A DNA stretch of 37,437 bases from a virus. The stretch's first letter is position 1, and every line of letters starts with the position of its first letter. Below the pieces are notes generated by a model that made no database searches, was not told where the DNA came from, and saw nothing but the letters and a program-made list of their open reading frames with translations. The stretch is from IMG/VR virus record IMGVR_UViG_3300033155_001978, positions 1 through 37,437 of that record; one strand, 5' to 3'. The position numbers and the translations under genes are program-made. Shown piece by piece: positions 1-8,357 of the stretch.

Positions 1-660
1 GGGGCCACGGCTGGGGTCTTGGTTGCGGTCTTCTTGGTTGCTTTTGTCATCGGTCTGTCCTCTCTGGTCTCTGGCCCGCGTCGGGGGGCTTCCCGGTGGG
101 GGGCTGCTGCCCCAATCCACAACCCATTATATCACGGGAATGGGGGTCGGCGCAACTACCGTTCGTCGGGTCGGGGATACCGTTCGTCGGGTGCCCGAGG
201 GACGCGTGGAACACCCGTGGAACAGACCTCTCGGCAAGAAGCGTGCCAACTGGACACAGCCCGAGGGCGAACACCAGAGGCAGATACCGACCGACAAACA
301 CCGGGCAAACGGGAGCCAGCTGGGTCGGGACCCGTGGAACACAACACCGTGGAACACCGCCCGGAGGCGGACGCCGTGGAACACCGTGTCGTGGAACACC
401 CGCCGAGAGGGCAAAACCGGAACAAATAGGACACAAACCGAAGGTTGCACGACGAGGGCCAAACCCGGAAGAACGAACCGAAACTGATAGGTGCGGGGGG
501 AGGGGGGCCGTGAAACACAACCGTGGAACACCGACCAAGAGACCACAACCGGGGGGTGAGGGCACACAACCAACAAACACGGGGCAATAGGCACAACCAA
601 GGGGAGAGGGGCCAAAACCGAAAGGCACGACGAACCGAAACCAAGAAGAACGCCCCCGAA
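1..660. other. GC-rich, T-poor non-coding left end
   Basis: No gene is supported here. The plus strand is very poor in T from about 190 to 660, so every stop codon (all contain T on the plus strand, as do their reverse complements TTA, CTA and TCA) is rare, and long open frames appear in all six frames by composition alone. The implied proteins are low-complexity (Arg, Pro, Thr, Gly), overlap each other, and match nothing I know. Composition changes sharply to AT-rich DNA near 660-700. The stretch carries short degenerate repeats and lies just upstream of the terminase genes, a common place for a packaging site. It could also be a chimeric or mis-assembled contig end. Confidence 0.6.
206..531. 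repeat. Dispersed GTGGAACAC repeats
   Basis: GTGGAACAC occurs exactly at 206, 334, 349, 376, 391 and 523. Near copies are GTGGAACAG at 217 and GTGAAACAC at 510. Spacings of 11-15 bases recur (206/217, 334/349, 376/391, 510/523), so many copies come in pairs, usually preceded by C or CC. Most are in direct orientation on the plus strand. They sit 370-700 bases before the small terminase gene, so they could bind a phage protein such as TerS, or be a minisatellite. No function is proven. Confidence 0.55.
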
Positions 661-766
661 TTGCAAGGTGGTACTCTTTCGCGGTTCGATCAATTATTAA
701 CATGCTACAATATAAATTTGGCCTTAATATGGGATACCCATTGCAATAGTAATATTATATTGTCAA

Positions 767-821
767 AAGAGTATATACCCTATTTTCCGGGAAATATACT
801 TTGGTTAAAGAGTATATACCC
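767..821. repeat. 14-bp direct repeat AAGAGTATATACCC
   Basis: The 14-mer AAGAGTATATACCC occurs at 767-780 and again at 808-821, 41 bases apart start to start (about four helical turns). Both copies lie in the AT-rich leader upstream of the terminase genes and just before a TTGACA box, so an operator or activator-binding role for the late genes is plausible but only inferred. Confidence 0.5.
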
Positions 822-837
822 CCTATACCAAAATTAC

Positions 838-866
838 TTGACAATTTTTGTGGGTTTATGCTATTT
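838..866 (+). promoter_or_regulatory. Candidate late promoter upstream of terminase genes
   Basis: A perfect -35 hexamer TTGACA lies at 838-843. A 17-base spacer leads to CTATTT at 861-866, a weak -10 match, so either the promoter is activated or a non-housekeeping sigma factor reads it. The next gene starts at 902. The paired 14-bp repeat lies directly upstream. Confidence 0.35.
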
Positions 867-901
867 TTTAAAAAATCCATGTTTTTCGGTATCAATACCA
901 T

Positions 902-1411
902 ATGCCTTCATCACAAGCAATGACGATTACTGACGACGATGATATCGAGGTTATGAAAGAGTCATTTCTGTCCCATTTAGAGACCACGGGCATTGTAAAG
1001 ATGGCCCTCGCAAATTCCGGTTTACCTCTAAAAATAGCATATCGTCAAAAGAAAACGGATAAAGATTTTAGGCAGGCTTGGGATATTGCCGTAGATTCGT
1101 CCATGGACCTTTTAGAGGGCGAGGCATATCGTAGAGCTTTTGAAGGTGTCAGTGAGCCAGTATTCAGAAAGCATGGTCAAGTTGGCACGGTTACCAAGTA
1201 TAGTGACCAGCTCCTAATGTTCCTACTAAAGGGTCACTACCCTGAGAAGTATCGCGAGAAATTTGACATCAAAAAGACTATTGATGTAACTATCAAAGCC
1301 GCAGAATTACCTGATGATATGCTTGCTAAAATTGCAGCTGGGGATGATATGCTCGCTAAAATTATGGCCGGGGACGTTATAGAGGGCGAGATTGTTAATG
1401 GAGAGGATTAA
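902..1411 (+). CDS. terS: Terminase small subunit-like protein
   Basis: A 169-residue protein placed directly before the large terminase, which is the usual place for the DNA-recognition subunit of the packaging motor. It has a helical N-terminal half that looks like a helix-turn-helix, a middle region with LLMFLLKGHYPEKYREKF (about residues 103-120) typical of many proteobacterial-phage small terminases, and an acidic C-terminus where DDMLAKI occurs twice. No clear ribosome site precedes the ATG at 902; ATG 920 and ATG 953 (after GAGG) are alternative starts. The family call rests on that motif and on gene order. Confidence 0.75.
   Translation: MPSSQAMTITDDDDIEVMKESFLSHLETTGIVKMALANSGLPLKIAYRQKKTDKDFRQAWDIAVDSSMDLLEGEAYRRAFEGVSEPVFRKHGQVGTVTKYSDQLLMFLLKGHYPEKYREKFDIKKTIDVTIKAAELPDDMLAKIAAGDDMLAKIMAGDVIEGEIVNGED
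1313..1372 (+). repeat. 30-bp tandem duplication inside terS
   Basis: Two adjacent 30-base units (1313-1342 and 1343-1372) begin with GATGATATGC and are nearly identical over the first 21 bases. They encode the doubled DDMLAKI segment in the C-terminal tail of the small terminase. The frame is kept, so this is an in-frame expansion. Confidence 0.75.
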
Positions 1412-1440
1412 TCCTCTCCATTGCTACGAACTTTGAAATT

Positions 1441-2928
1441 ATGACCAATAGTTCTGCAATAATGAAGAATATCAGTCGTCAAGAAGCGGCTGCAGAATTA
1501 TTAATGCGGCGTGATGCTAAAAATCATCTAGCTCCTTTCATTAAGTATGTATTCAGCATCGTAGATCCCGGAACCCTTTATAAGCATAACTGGCACATCG
1601 ATCTAATCTCTGAGTACTTGGAAGCCGTTACCTTCGGAGAAATCAAGCGTCTAATTCTAAATATTCCACCCCGGTCATTAAAGTCAATTTGTGTATCTAT
1701 TGCTTGGGTGGCCTGGTTATTGGGTCGTAATCCTTCAGAAAAAATTCTATGTGGTTCGTATTCTTTAGCGTTATCACAAGATTTGTCGGTAGATTGCAGA
1801 ACTGTTATCGAGAGCCCGTGGTATCGATTGTTATTCGGCGATACCATTTTATCCCCAGCCCAGAATACTAAGTCAAAATTTGAGACCACTAAACAAGGCC
1901 ACCGTATCGCAACCTCAGTCGGTGGTTCAATTACTGGTGAGGGTGGTAATGTTAAAATTCTCGATGATCCCATGGACCCCGAGGGGGCTGCTTCTGACGC
2001 GGAGCGGGATCAATCCAATCGGTGGGTGTCCCAAACATGGTCGGGCCGCACCAATGATCCGGCGACTGTTAAAGATGTTATAGTCATGCAGCGGTTGCAT
2101 AGTGTTGATACTACTGGGTTCTTGCTAAAGAAGGGTGGTTGGACGCACGTTAAAATCCAGCAGGAAGCAATTAAAAAGACTATTATAATTTTCCCACGGT
2201 CTGGTAAGGAATTGATACGTGAGCCGGGGGATTTGCTTCACGCTAATCGGATCACCAGAGAAGCTAACGAAGCCATTAAAATTGATCTAGGTAGCTATGG
2301 GTATTCGGCACAACAACAACAAAACCCCGTCCCCGTTGGCGGCGGTAGAATTAAGATCGACTGGTTCGGCAGGTACGATAAGGTTCTTAAACCAGAAGAT
2401 TATGACCAGATTGTACAGAGTTGGGACACCGCAAATAAGGCAAAGGAAATTAACAACCCCAGTGTCTGTCTAACATGGGGTTTAAAGAATAACGTATGGG
2501 CATTACTTAATTGCTGGAAACATCGTGTAGCCTTTCCCGCGCTTAAGAGAGCCGCCGTAGATCAGGCCGATTTGTGGAAACCCCATGCGATCATAATTGA
2601 GGATAAAGCATCAGGCCAGCAATTGCTTCAAGAGCTGGAAGAAGATACCATGTTACCGGTCATCCATATCGAGCCGATAACTGATAAAGCGTCCCGAATG
2701 GAGATGCAATTGGGGTTCGTCGAGGCCGGAAGACTAGCGTTACCTAATACAGATGTGTTACCATGTGGGTGGGTAACCGATTATGAAGCAAATATAATGG
2801 AATTCCCAAACCCTACGGAATGGGATGAGATCGATGCCACCAGCCAGTTTATCAAGTGGGTTAGAATTAGTGATGGAAGTCCTGTAGTTGTACCATTTAG
2901 CAGCACCGGGAAAAGCCACTGGAAATGA
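1441..2928 (+). CDS. terL: Terminase large subunit
   Basis: This is the ATPase-nuclease that drives DNA into the prohead. The 495-residue length is normal. An N-terminal ATPase shows a deviant Walker A (PPRSLKS, 76-82) and a Walker B-like VKILDDP (171-177). A C-terminal RuvC/RNase H-like nuclease shows the acidic strand IVQSWDT (Asp329), then IIIEDKASG with Glu387/Asp388, and a late acidic site in EWDEIDAT near 460-466. The C-terminal half resembles the putative large terminase C-terminal domain (TIGR01630-type). No good ribosome site precedes 1441; ATG 1462 is possible. The stop overlaps the portal start by four bases (ATGA). Confidence 0.93.
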   Translation: MTNSSAIMKNISRQEAAAELLMRRDAKNHLAPFIKYVFSIVDPGTLYKHNWHIDLISEYLEAVTFGEIKRLILNIPPRSLKSICVSIAWVAWLLGRNPSEKILCGSYSLALSQDLSVDCRTVIESPWYRLLFGDTILSPAQNTKSKFETTKQGHRIATSVGGSITGEGGNVKILDDPMDPEGAASDAERDQSNRWVSQTWSGRTNDPATVKDVIVMQRLHSVDTTGFLLKKGGWTHVKIQQEAIKKTIIIFPRSGKELIREPGDLLHANRITREANEAIKIDLGSYGYSAQQQQNPVPVGGGRIKIDWFGRYDKVLKPEDYDQIVQSWDTANKAKEINNPSVCLTWGLKNNVWALLNCWKHRVAFPALKRAAVDQADLWKPHAIIIEDKASGQQLLQELEEDTMLPVIHIEPITDKASRMEMQLGFVEAGRLALPNTDVLPCGWVTDYEANIMEFPNPTEWDEIDATSQFIKWVRISDGSPVVVPFSSTGKSHWK

Positions 2929-4319
2929 CAGAAGAGATTGAAAAAGCTGTTCGCATGAGAGAGATAGGCTCTACCGGTCTTGAGCATTGGTCAGGGAGGA
3001 TCGATGAAGAGTGGCTGAAGGAAATGAGCCACGACAGGAAGTGGAAGACCATCCGCGAGATGCGGGATAATGACCCCATCATCGGCGCGATTCTATTTGC
3101 TGTAGATATGCTGATAAGAAACATTGTATGGCATATAGAACCGGCATCAGATACCCCCGAAGCTATGGAAGATGCTGAATTTGTTGAGTCTTGCCGAAAC
3201 GACATGTCCCAAACTTGGGAAAATACAATCAGTGAAATCCTATCATTCCTACCCTATGGCTTTAGTTATCACGAGATAGTTTACAAACGTCGTAAAGGTA
3301 AAAAGAGTAGATTTAAAGATGGTTTGATTGGCTGGAAGAAATTACCCATCCGAGCGCAAAATTCTTTAGATCGTTGGGAGATGGATGACAACGGCGGCGT
3401 TAAAGGATTTGTTCAGGAATCGACGTCTGATAGTACTAAACAAGTAACGATACCGATTGAAAAGGCGCTACTGTTTAGAACCACCTCCTTCAAGAACAAT
3501 CCCGAAGGTCGAAGCGTACTTAGAAATGCCTTTAGACCGTGGTATTTTAAAAAGCGCATTGAAGAGATTGAGGGTATTGGTATTGAGCGTGATTTAGCCG
3601 GTCTGCCAGTAATTTATGCCCCCAATAAAATTATGATGACCGGTGCTAGTGCTGATGATGTAGCGGTATTTAATGAACTAAAAAACATTGTACGGAACGT
3701 CCGAAGGGACGAGCAAGAAGGAATCATCATGCCGGGCGATCGCGATGCCATGGGTAATCGCCAATATGAATTAAAACTATTGGCTACCAGTGGCCAGCGC
3801 CAGTTTAACACAAATCAAATTATCCAACGATATGACCAACGTATAGCAATGACAATCCTAGCGGATTTTATCTTACTTGGTCATGAAAAAGTTGGTTCGT
3901 TCTCGTTAAGTAGTAATAAAACGTCATTATTTGCCACGGCTATCGGCGCGTGGATCGGTGAAATTAAATCAACATTTAATCAATATGCCATCCCACGTTT
4001 GATGGAAATAAATGGTAAAGAACGGAAAGCATATCCGACCCTAGCACATGACGACATAGAAAACCCGGATTTAAAAGATATAGGTAAATATATTAAGGAT
4101 ATGACTGGTGCAGGATTCGATATCAGCAAAGACCCAGATGTAGAGAATGTATTACGTGGGTATGCTAACTTCCCTGAAAAGAAACAAGAAGATATTGATG
4201 AAGAGGAAAAGCAGCGTAAAAAAGCAGCTGATAAATTAAAGGGTGCTGCGTTGGGTGACAATGGTAACCCTATTGAGGATGAAGAACTAGAGGAAAAAGA
4301 CGATGCCATACGCGAGTAA
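2925..4319 (+). CDS. Portal protein
   Basis: The portal forms the dodecameric ring through which DNA is packaged and to which the neck is attached. The 464-residue protein follows terL with a 4-base overlap. It has an N-terminal region rich in charged helices, a block around 60-110 (DPIIGAILFAVDMLIR, then WHIEP), the segment RSVLRNAFRPWYFKKR (about 193-208) and an acidic C-terminal tail. These features and the position fit the DUF935/Mu gp29-like portal group. The exact subfamily is my reading, not a database result. Confidence 0.87.
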   Translation: MTEEIEKAVRMREIGSTGLEHWSGRIDEEWLKEMSHDRKWKTIREMRDNDPIIGAILFAVDMLIRNIVWHIEPASDTPEAMEDAEFVESCRNDMSQTWENTISEILSFLPYGFSYHEIVYKRRKGKKSRFKDGLIGWKKLPIRAQNSLDRWEMDDNGGVKGFVQESTSDSTKQVTIPIEKALLFRTTSFKNNPEGRSVLRNAFRPWYFKKRIEEIEGIGIERDLAGLPVIYAPNKIMMTGASADDVAVFNELKNIVRNVRRDEQEGIIMPGDRDAMGNRQYELKLLATSGQRQFNTNQIIQRYDQRIAMTILADFILLGHEKVGSFSLSSNKTSLFATAIGAWIGEIKSTFNQYAIPRLMEINGKERKAYPTLAHDDIENPDLKDIGKYIKDMTGAGFDISKDPDVENVLRGYANFPEKKQEDIDEEEKQRKKAADKLKGAALGDNGNPIEDEELEEKDDAIRE

Positions 4320-5199
4320 TTCAGCTTTACCAGAAAATGTAAGAGGCGTATTACCCGACAACGCCCAGTCTGTGTTTCGGAACGTCGTGAATAGTCAACT
4401 TGAACGAGGACTTAGTGAAGAGCGCGCTTTTGCATCAGCATGGAGTGCATTGAAGAGTCAGGGCTGGAAGAAGGGTGATGATGGTAAATGGCATAAAATA
4501 CAAAAGAATTTAGTATCGATATCCGGGGCGTGTGTGGATGATGTTACTGATTTAATTAAGAAGCAAATTGATATTGATAAAGAATTATATGATCCTGTTA
4601 TGGGAAGTCAATGTGAATTTTGTGAGAACCCAGCTATAAAGGCCATGTTATGGGCTGGTGGCTCTCAGCATATGTTCGTCTGTGCTGATCACATTGAAAC
4701 CGGTCTACGTCAAATTGTTGACAATAACCGGGATGCTGTTAATCAGGTAATTGATTTAGTAGCACCAGCTATGGAAGAGGATAGCGTGGCGGATGATGAT
4801 ATTACCGAAATTAAAATTACTATTTGGAAGGAAATTGAAATTACTAAAGAATGCCCGATATTAAAACGGGATGATGAAAAACGTTTGGTAACCGGCGTAG
4901 TGTTAGAACCGGAAATTGAAGATGCGCATGGGGATATTATCTCCGAAGCAGATGTTGAGGAAGCTGCCCACGATTTTATGAGGAAATCACGTGTCATTGG
5001 TCTTCAGCACAAAGAATTGGGGCCTGTTGAAGTTGTTGAAAGTTTCATAACTAAGGAAATAATGAAAATCGGTGATGAGCAGGTTACAAAAGGAGCATGG
5101 GTCATGACTGTTAAGGTTCATGATGAAGATGTTTGGGAAGCGGTAAAATCGGGTGAATTCACCGGCTTCAGTATCGGTGGCACAGGTGTGAGAGGTTAA
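4303..5199 (+). CDS. Prohead protease: ChaB domain + CxxC/CxxH + XkdF-like
   Basis: The 298-residue protein combines three parts. Residues 9-66 resemble a ChaB domain (LPDNAQSVFRNVVN, then GDDGKWHKI). Residues 104-130 hold a possible zinc site, CEFC (104-107) and CADH (127-130). Residues 194-298 match the XkdF-type putative serine protease (Peptidase_S78_2): GVVLEPEIEDAHGDIIS, conserved His236 in GLQHKELG, and FTGFSIGG with probable nucleophile Ser290. The enzyme would cut scaffold and capsid proteins during head maturation. It starts 17 bases inside the portal gene. In relatives I know, a scaffold-like extension often follows in the same chain; here the chain stops and the next gene carries it. 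Confidence 0.82.
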   Translation: MPYASNSALPENVRGVLPDNAQSVFRNVVNSQLERGLSEERAFASAWSALKSQGWKKGDDGKWHKIQKNLVSISGACVDDVTDLIKKQIDIDKELYDPVMGSQCEFCENPAIKAMLWAGGSQHMFVCADHIETGLRQIVDNNRDAVNQVIDLVAPAMEEDSVADDDITEIKITIWKEIEITKECPILKRDDEKRLVTGVVLEPEIEDAHGDIISEADVEEAAHDFMRKSRVIGLQHKELGPVEVVESFITKEIMKIGDEQVTKGAWVMTVKVHDEDVWEAVKSGEFTGFSIGGTGVRG

Positions 5200-5203
5200 T
5201 GTT

Positions 5204-6163
5204 ATGGCAACGAGATTAACTAAACTGAAGATCGGTGAAGTTAGCTTAGTAGATAAGGCCGCAAACAAGCGGAAATTTTTAATAATGAAAAGTGAAGGAG
5301 GTGATACAATGGGTGATTTAGTCCTTAAAAATGTTGATGAGGATTTGGCAAAAATCCTGAAGGCAATCGCTGAAGATAAGAAGTTTGTTGATGTTCTTAA
5401 GTTCGCAGAAGGTAACGAAGCGTTCTTGAAAGCAGTAATGGAAGGTGACGTTGAACTGATGAAATCAGTGTTGGCTGGTAGCGAGTTTGCTACTAAGGTG
5501 GTTAAATCGATTCTGGAAGGTGAAAGCAAGACGGAAGCCGAAGTGGCTATGGATCTGTTGGATTCTATCGAAGGTGATCTATCCGAAGAGACTGTCGCCG
5601 CCATCACTAAAATGGCTGGTATCAAGAAGAAAGCCAATATTACCACTATCAAGAAGAATGATGATGGTAGTTTTGATCTGAGTGATATCACGGAAGAAAT
5701 CCGCCCGATGGTGGAAGAACTTTGGAAGGCTAATGAAACCAACGCCGAAGCGATCAAGAAGGCTAATGATCGGGCTGAGGAAAATGAAAAAATTCTTAAG
5801 GCAGAACGTGACGAGCGCCTGTTGAAAGAGTTTATCACCAAGGCTGATGGATTCAAGAATTTGTCTGTTAAGTCTGACGTCTTCGGTAAAATCTTGAAGA
5901 AGATTTCTGCTGCTCTGTCCGATGACGAGAACAAAGAATTGGATCGTGTTCTGAAGTCTGCTGATGATAACATTACCAATCTTTTCAAGGAGTATGGTCA
6001 CAATAACGACGGTGATGATGACACATCTGCTATCGCCCAGTTGGAAAAGGCAGCTGGCGTCATCGCAGCACGTGATGGCATTACTAAAGAGGTAGCTTTT
6101 GTGAAGGCCATGGATGAGAACCCAGAGTTGGCCAAGAAAGAGCTTGCTGAACGTACTCATTAA
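5204..6163 (+). CDS. Scaffold-like protein (split XkdF C-terminal part)
   Basis: The 319-residue chain is acidic, Lys/Glu-rich and helical, as expected for an internal scaffold that shapes the prohead and is then removed. Its first 25 residues (TKLKIGEVSLVDKAANKRKF) look like the segment that joins protease and scaffold in XkdF-type proteins, here under its own start. GAGG at 5192-5195 lies 8 bases before ATG 5204. A second in-frame start at 5309 has a much stronger ribosome site, so a 284-residue form beginning MGDLVLKNVDEDL may be the main product. It precedes the decoration and capsid genes, the classical scaffold position. Confidence 0.75.
   Translation: MATRLTKLKIGEVSLVDKAANKRKFLIMKSEGGDTMGDLVLKNVDEDLAKILKAIAEDKKFVDVLKFAEGNEAFLKAVMEGDVELMKSVLAGSEFATKVVKSILEGESKTEAEVAMDLLDSIEGDLSEETVAAITKMAGIKKKANITTIKKNDDGSFDLSDITEEIRPMVEELWKANETNAEAIKKANDRAEENEKILKAERDERLLKEFITKADGFKNLSVKSDVFGKILKKISAALSDDENKELDRVLKSADDNITNLFKEYGHNNDGDDDTSAIAQLEKAAGVIAARDGITKEVAFVKAMDENPELAKKELAERTH
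5295..5311 (+). promoter_or_regulatory. Strong internal ribosome site and nested scaffold start
   Basis: AAGGAGGTGAT at 5295-5305 is an almost complete complement of the 16S rRNA 3' end. It sits 7 bases (from GGAGG) before ATG 5309-5311, which is in frame with the gene starting at 5204. This predicts a nested shorter scaffold product, much as lambda Nu3 is nested in gene C. Confidence 0.7.
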
Positions 6164-6183
6164 TTAAATAGGAGGTTATTAAA

Positions 6184-6594
6184 ATGACTTGGGAACAGAA
6201 TGGCTTTTGCGTCGGTGCTCTTGTATCCGATGCTGACATGGCTAGTAATCAGTTTAAATGCGTGAAAATGAGCGCCAGTAATGGTATATTCTCACTTTGT
6301 GATGCCGATGGTGAAGTTGTGCTGGGTGTTCTACAGGACAATCAAGATTCTGGTGTTGCTGGTAAGATCTGCATGAGCGGTGTTACTAAGGTTGTTGTCG
6401 GCACAGGTGAAACCCTTGTCGCCAATCAATCTTGGGGTGTCGATGCCAGTGGTGAGGCAAAGACCGTTGAGGGTTCGATTACTGGTGCTGACCTCGGTGA
6501 TTATGCTGCAGGTATCGTACTAGAGGGCGCAGGTGCCGGTGAATTGGCTACTGTTACTATTGGCTTACAGACCTTCAAAGTTGAAGCTCAGTAA
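6184..6594 (+). CDS. Head decoration / capsid cement protein (DUF2190-like)
   Basis: A 136-residue, beta-rich, Gly/Val/Ala-rich protein immediately before the major capsid gene. The pattern of short strands (FKCVKM, GVLQDNQDSGVAGKICMSG, then LGDYAAGIVLEGAGAGELATV) fits the small beta-barrel capsid cement group that binds the outside of the shell. A consensus AGGAGG lies upstream of ATG 6184. It could be an exposed surface that is chemically modified, but nothing in the sequence shows this directly. Confidence 0.75.
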   Translation: MTWEQNGFCVGALVSDADMASNQFKCVKMSASNGIFSLCDADGEVVLGVLQDNQDSGVAGKICMSGVTKVVVGTGETLVANQSWGVDASGEAKTVEGSITGADLGDYAAGIVLEGAGAGELATVTIGLQTFKVEAQ

Positions 6595-6623
6595 TTTTTA
6601 ATTTAATTTAGGAGGATTTAGTT

Positions 6624-7574
6624 ATGCCACAACCAACTCGCGGTGATGTGCATGTAGTCCGCGCACTTACCAACGTTAGTGTTGCCTACATGCAGCAGTC
6701 AACTGATTTTATCGCGTCATCGGCTTTTCCGTCGGTGCCGGTTACATTTCAGTCTGATAAATATTTTGTGTTTGATTCGGTTGATTTTCGCCGCGATAAC
6801 GCAAAACCACGCGCCCCCGGCACTGAGTCTGCTGGTGGCGGTTTCGATGTTAATACGGCAACTTACACTGCTGAAGTATATGCCCTGCATCAGGATATTG
6901 CTGATCAGATTCGTTCTAATTCCGAGATCGATATGGATCGTTCAGCATCGGAATTTGTTGCGCAACAGCTTCTGATTCAGAAAGAAGTTAATTGGATGAG
7001 CAAGTATTTTGGTATCGGTAAGTGGACAACGGATGTTGTTGGTGCCACCGACTTCACTAAGTGGGACGATAGTTCATCTGATCCGGAAGCTGATATTGAT
7101 GCTGGTAAGGCCACCATCAAGAAGGCTACCGGTCTGACGGCCAACACCTTGATCGTGAGTTATGAAACGCATCAGGCTCTGAAACGCCACCCACTGATCA
7201 CTGAACGATTCAAGCATACCTCCAGTGATTCCATTACTGCTGCTATCTTAGCCCGCTTCTTCGAAGTGGATCGTTATATGGTTGCAAGTGCCTCTTATAC
7301 CACTTCTGCTGAGGGTGCGGCTACGACCGTTAATGCCTTCATCGCTGGTAAAAATGCTCTGCTTTGTTATGTTGCCCCAAATCCCGGTATCATGGTGCCG
7401 AGTGCTGGTTACAGCTTCGTGTGGAGTGCATTCTCTGGTGCTGCTGGTGGTATGCGCACTAAACGATTCCGTATGGAAGCTCTGTCTTCTGATCGTATCG
7501 AGGGTGAATTCGCTTATGATCAGAAGTTGGTGCTGGCAGCAGCTGGTTATTTCTTCAGTGCGACGGTAAGTTAA
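6624..7574 (+). CDS. Major capsid protein
   Basis: The 316-residue protein is the likely HK97-fold shell subunit, judged by position after protease, scaffold and decoration genes, by size, and by features of known shell proteins: an N-arm (residues 1-60), an E-loop-like Gly/Pro segment (APGTESAGGGF, about 64-74), a long spine helix near 95-125, and a C-terminal strand-rich domain. A consensus AGGAGG precedes ATG 6624. Codon choice (many CTG Leu codons) differs from the TTA-rich accessory genes, consistent with high expression. A stem-loop follows the gene. Confidence 0.87.
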   Translation: MPQPTRGDVHVVRALTNVSVAYMQQSTDFIASSAFPSVPVTFQSDKYFVFDSVDFRRDNAKPRAPGTESAGGGFDVNTATYTAEVYALHQDIADQIRSNSEIDMDRSASEFVAQQLLIQKEVNWMSKYFGIGKWTTDVVGATDFTKWDDSSSDPEADIDAGKATIKKATGLTANTLIVSYETHQALKRHPLITERFKHTSSDSITAAILARFFEVDRYMVASASYTTSAEGAATTVNAFIAGKNALLCYVAPNPGIMVPSAGYSFVWSAFSGAAGGMRTKRFRMEALSSDRIEGEFAYDQKLVLAAAGYFFSATVS

Positions 7575-7581
7575 GTTAGCT

Positions 7582-7613
7582 ATGTAAGAACCTGCTCTCG
7601 TAGGTTCTTACAT
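7582..7613 (+). terminator. Perfect 12-bp stem-loop after the capsid gene
   Basis: ATGTAAGAACCT (7582-7593) pairs perfectly with AGGTTCTTACAT (7602-7613) around an 8-base loop. Only TTATTC follows, so it is a leaky terminator/attenuator or an mRNA 3'-end protector that could raise capsid message relative to downstream genes. The next ribosome site (AGGAGG) begins a few bases after it. Confidence 0.65.
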
Positions 7614-7634
7614 TTATTCAGGAGGAAATGTATT

Positions 7635-7868
7635 ATGGGTAATCGACAAGTTGCATCAATTACCAAGGGTGCTATCGGCTCTAAGTCCGGTGTTATGTTT
7701 GGTGATGGTGTGTTTTTGTTTACAACCGCTACGACACCGGCAGATGGTACGTCCGGTGACGGCGCGGGTTGGGCCGGTAAAGGTTCTATCGCTATTGCTT
7801 TAGATACTGGTGAACTTTACACCAACACGAACACCAAGGCCAGCCCTACGTGGGCTAATCAAACTTAA
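7635..7868 (+). CDS. Small Gly/Thr-rich protein, probably virion-associated
   Basis: A 77-residue protein with a strong AGGAGG upstream. It has no charged cluster or membrane segment and is made of short polar strands ending in GELYTNTNTKASPTW, a pattern common in phage head-fibre and tail-fibre modules. It lies between the capsid stem-loop and the head-tail genes, so a minor head or head-fibre role is plausible. I do not recognise a named family. Confidence 0.6.
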   Translation: MGNRQVASITKGAIGSKSGVMFGDGVFLFTTATTPADGTSGDGAGWAGKGSIAIALDTGELYTNTNTKASPTWANQT

Positions 7869-7895
7869 TAATGTAGTGCGTAAGGAGCATATATT

Positions 7896-8345
7896 ATGGG
7901 TAAAATAGTAAGAGTTTTAAAACCTGGTAAATTAATGGGAGAAGAGCGTAAGTATGGTGATCTTCTGCCACCCGCTAAATATTTTTCATTACCAATCAAT
8001 GTTCAAACTTCGTTGGAAAGTGCCAATCATGTAGAAATTGATGTAGAAGAGGGCGATGCCAGTCAATATGGCTCAGATATTGAATCTAGAATGCTTCGCC
8101 TTGAAAGAAGAATTGAAATTCTGGAAAATGTAATGATGTCAGATACCACTGAAATCAAACTTGATTTAATTCAACCAAAAAATGAAATTACCCCTACCAA
8201 GGGTAATATGGTAACATTTATTGATAACGGCGTTGAGATAACTGGTGAAGTAACATCTATTGTTAAAAAGAACGAAATTGCGCGGGTTAAAACAAGTGAG
8301 GATAAATTTGCGGTAAGTTTTAAAGACCTTACAATTATCAACTAA
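7896..8345 (+). CDS. Unknown head-module protein with coiled coil and small barrel
   Basis: 149 residues, start supported by AAGGAGC upstream. Three parts are visible: an N-terminal region (about 1-60) with a LPPAKYFSLP segment, a short coiled coil near 65-85 (SRMLRLERRIEILENVM), and a C-terminal beta-rich domain (about 99-149) whose GNMVTFIDNGVEITGEV pattern looks like a KOW/SH3-type small barrel. The gene lies among minor head genes. No family is recognised. Confidence 0.55.
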   Translation: MGKIVRVLKPGKLMGEERKYGDLLPPAKYFSLPINVQTSLESANHVEIDVEEGDASQYGSDIESRMLRLERRIEILENVMMSDTTEIKLDLIQPKNEITPTKGNMVTFIDNGVEITGEVTSIVKKNEIARVKTSEDKFAVSFKDLTIIN

Positions 8346-8357
8346 CAGAGGTGATTC

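Noticed and set aside
47-703. Long open frames on both strands at the left end (up to 218 codons)
   Set aside because: They exist in all six frames because T is nearly absent from the plus strand; proteins are low-complexity and mutually exclusive, with no supported ribosome sites.
4987-5988. A 333-codon minus-strand frame
   Set aside because: It is the antisense of the acidic scaffold and protease genes (Ser/Phe/Leu-rich composition typical of such shadows) and runs against the operon.
7582-7613. Riboswitch or CRISPR-type repeat
   Set aside because: It is a single perfect stem-loop after the capsid gene without further copies or conserved ligand-binding features.
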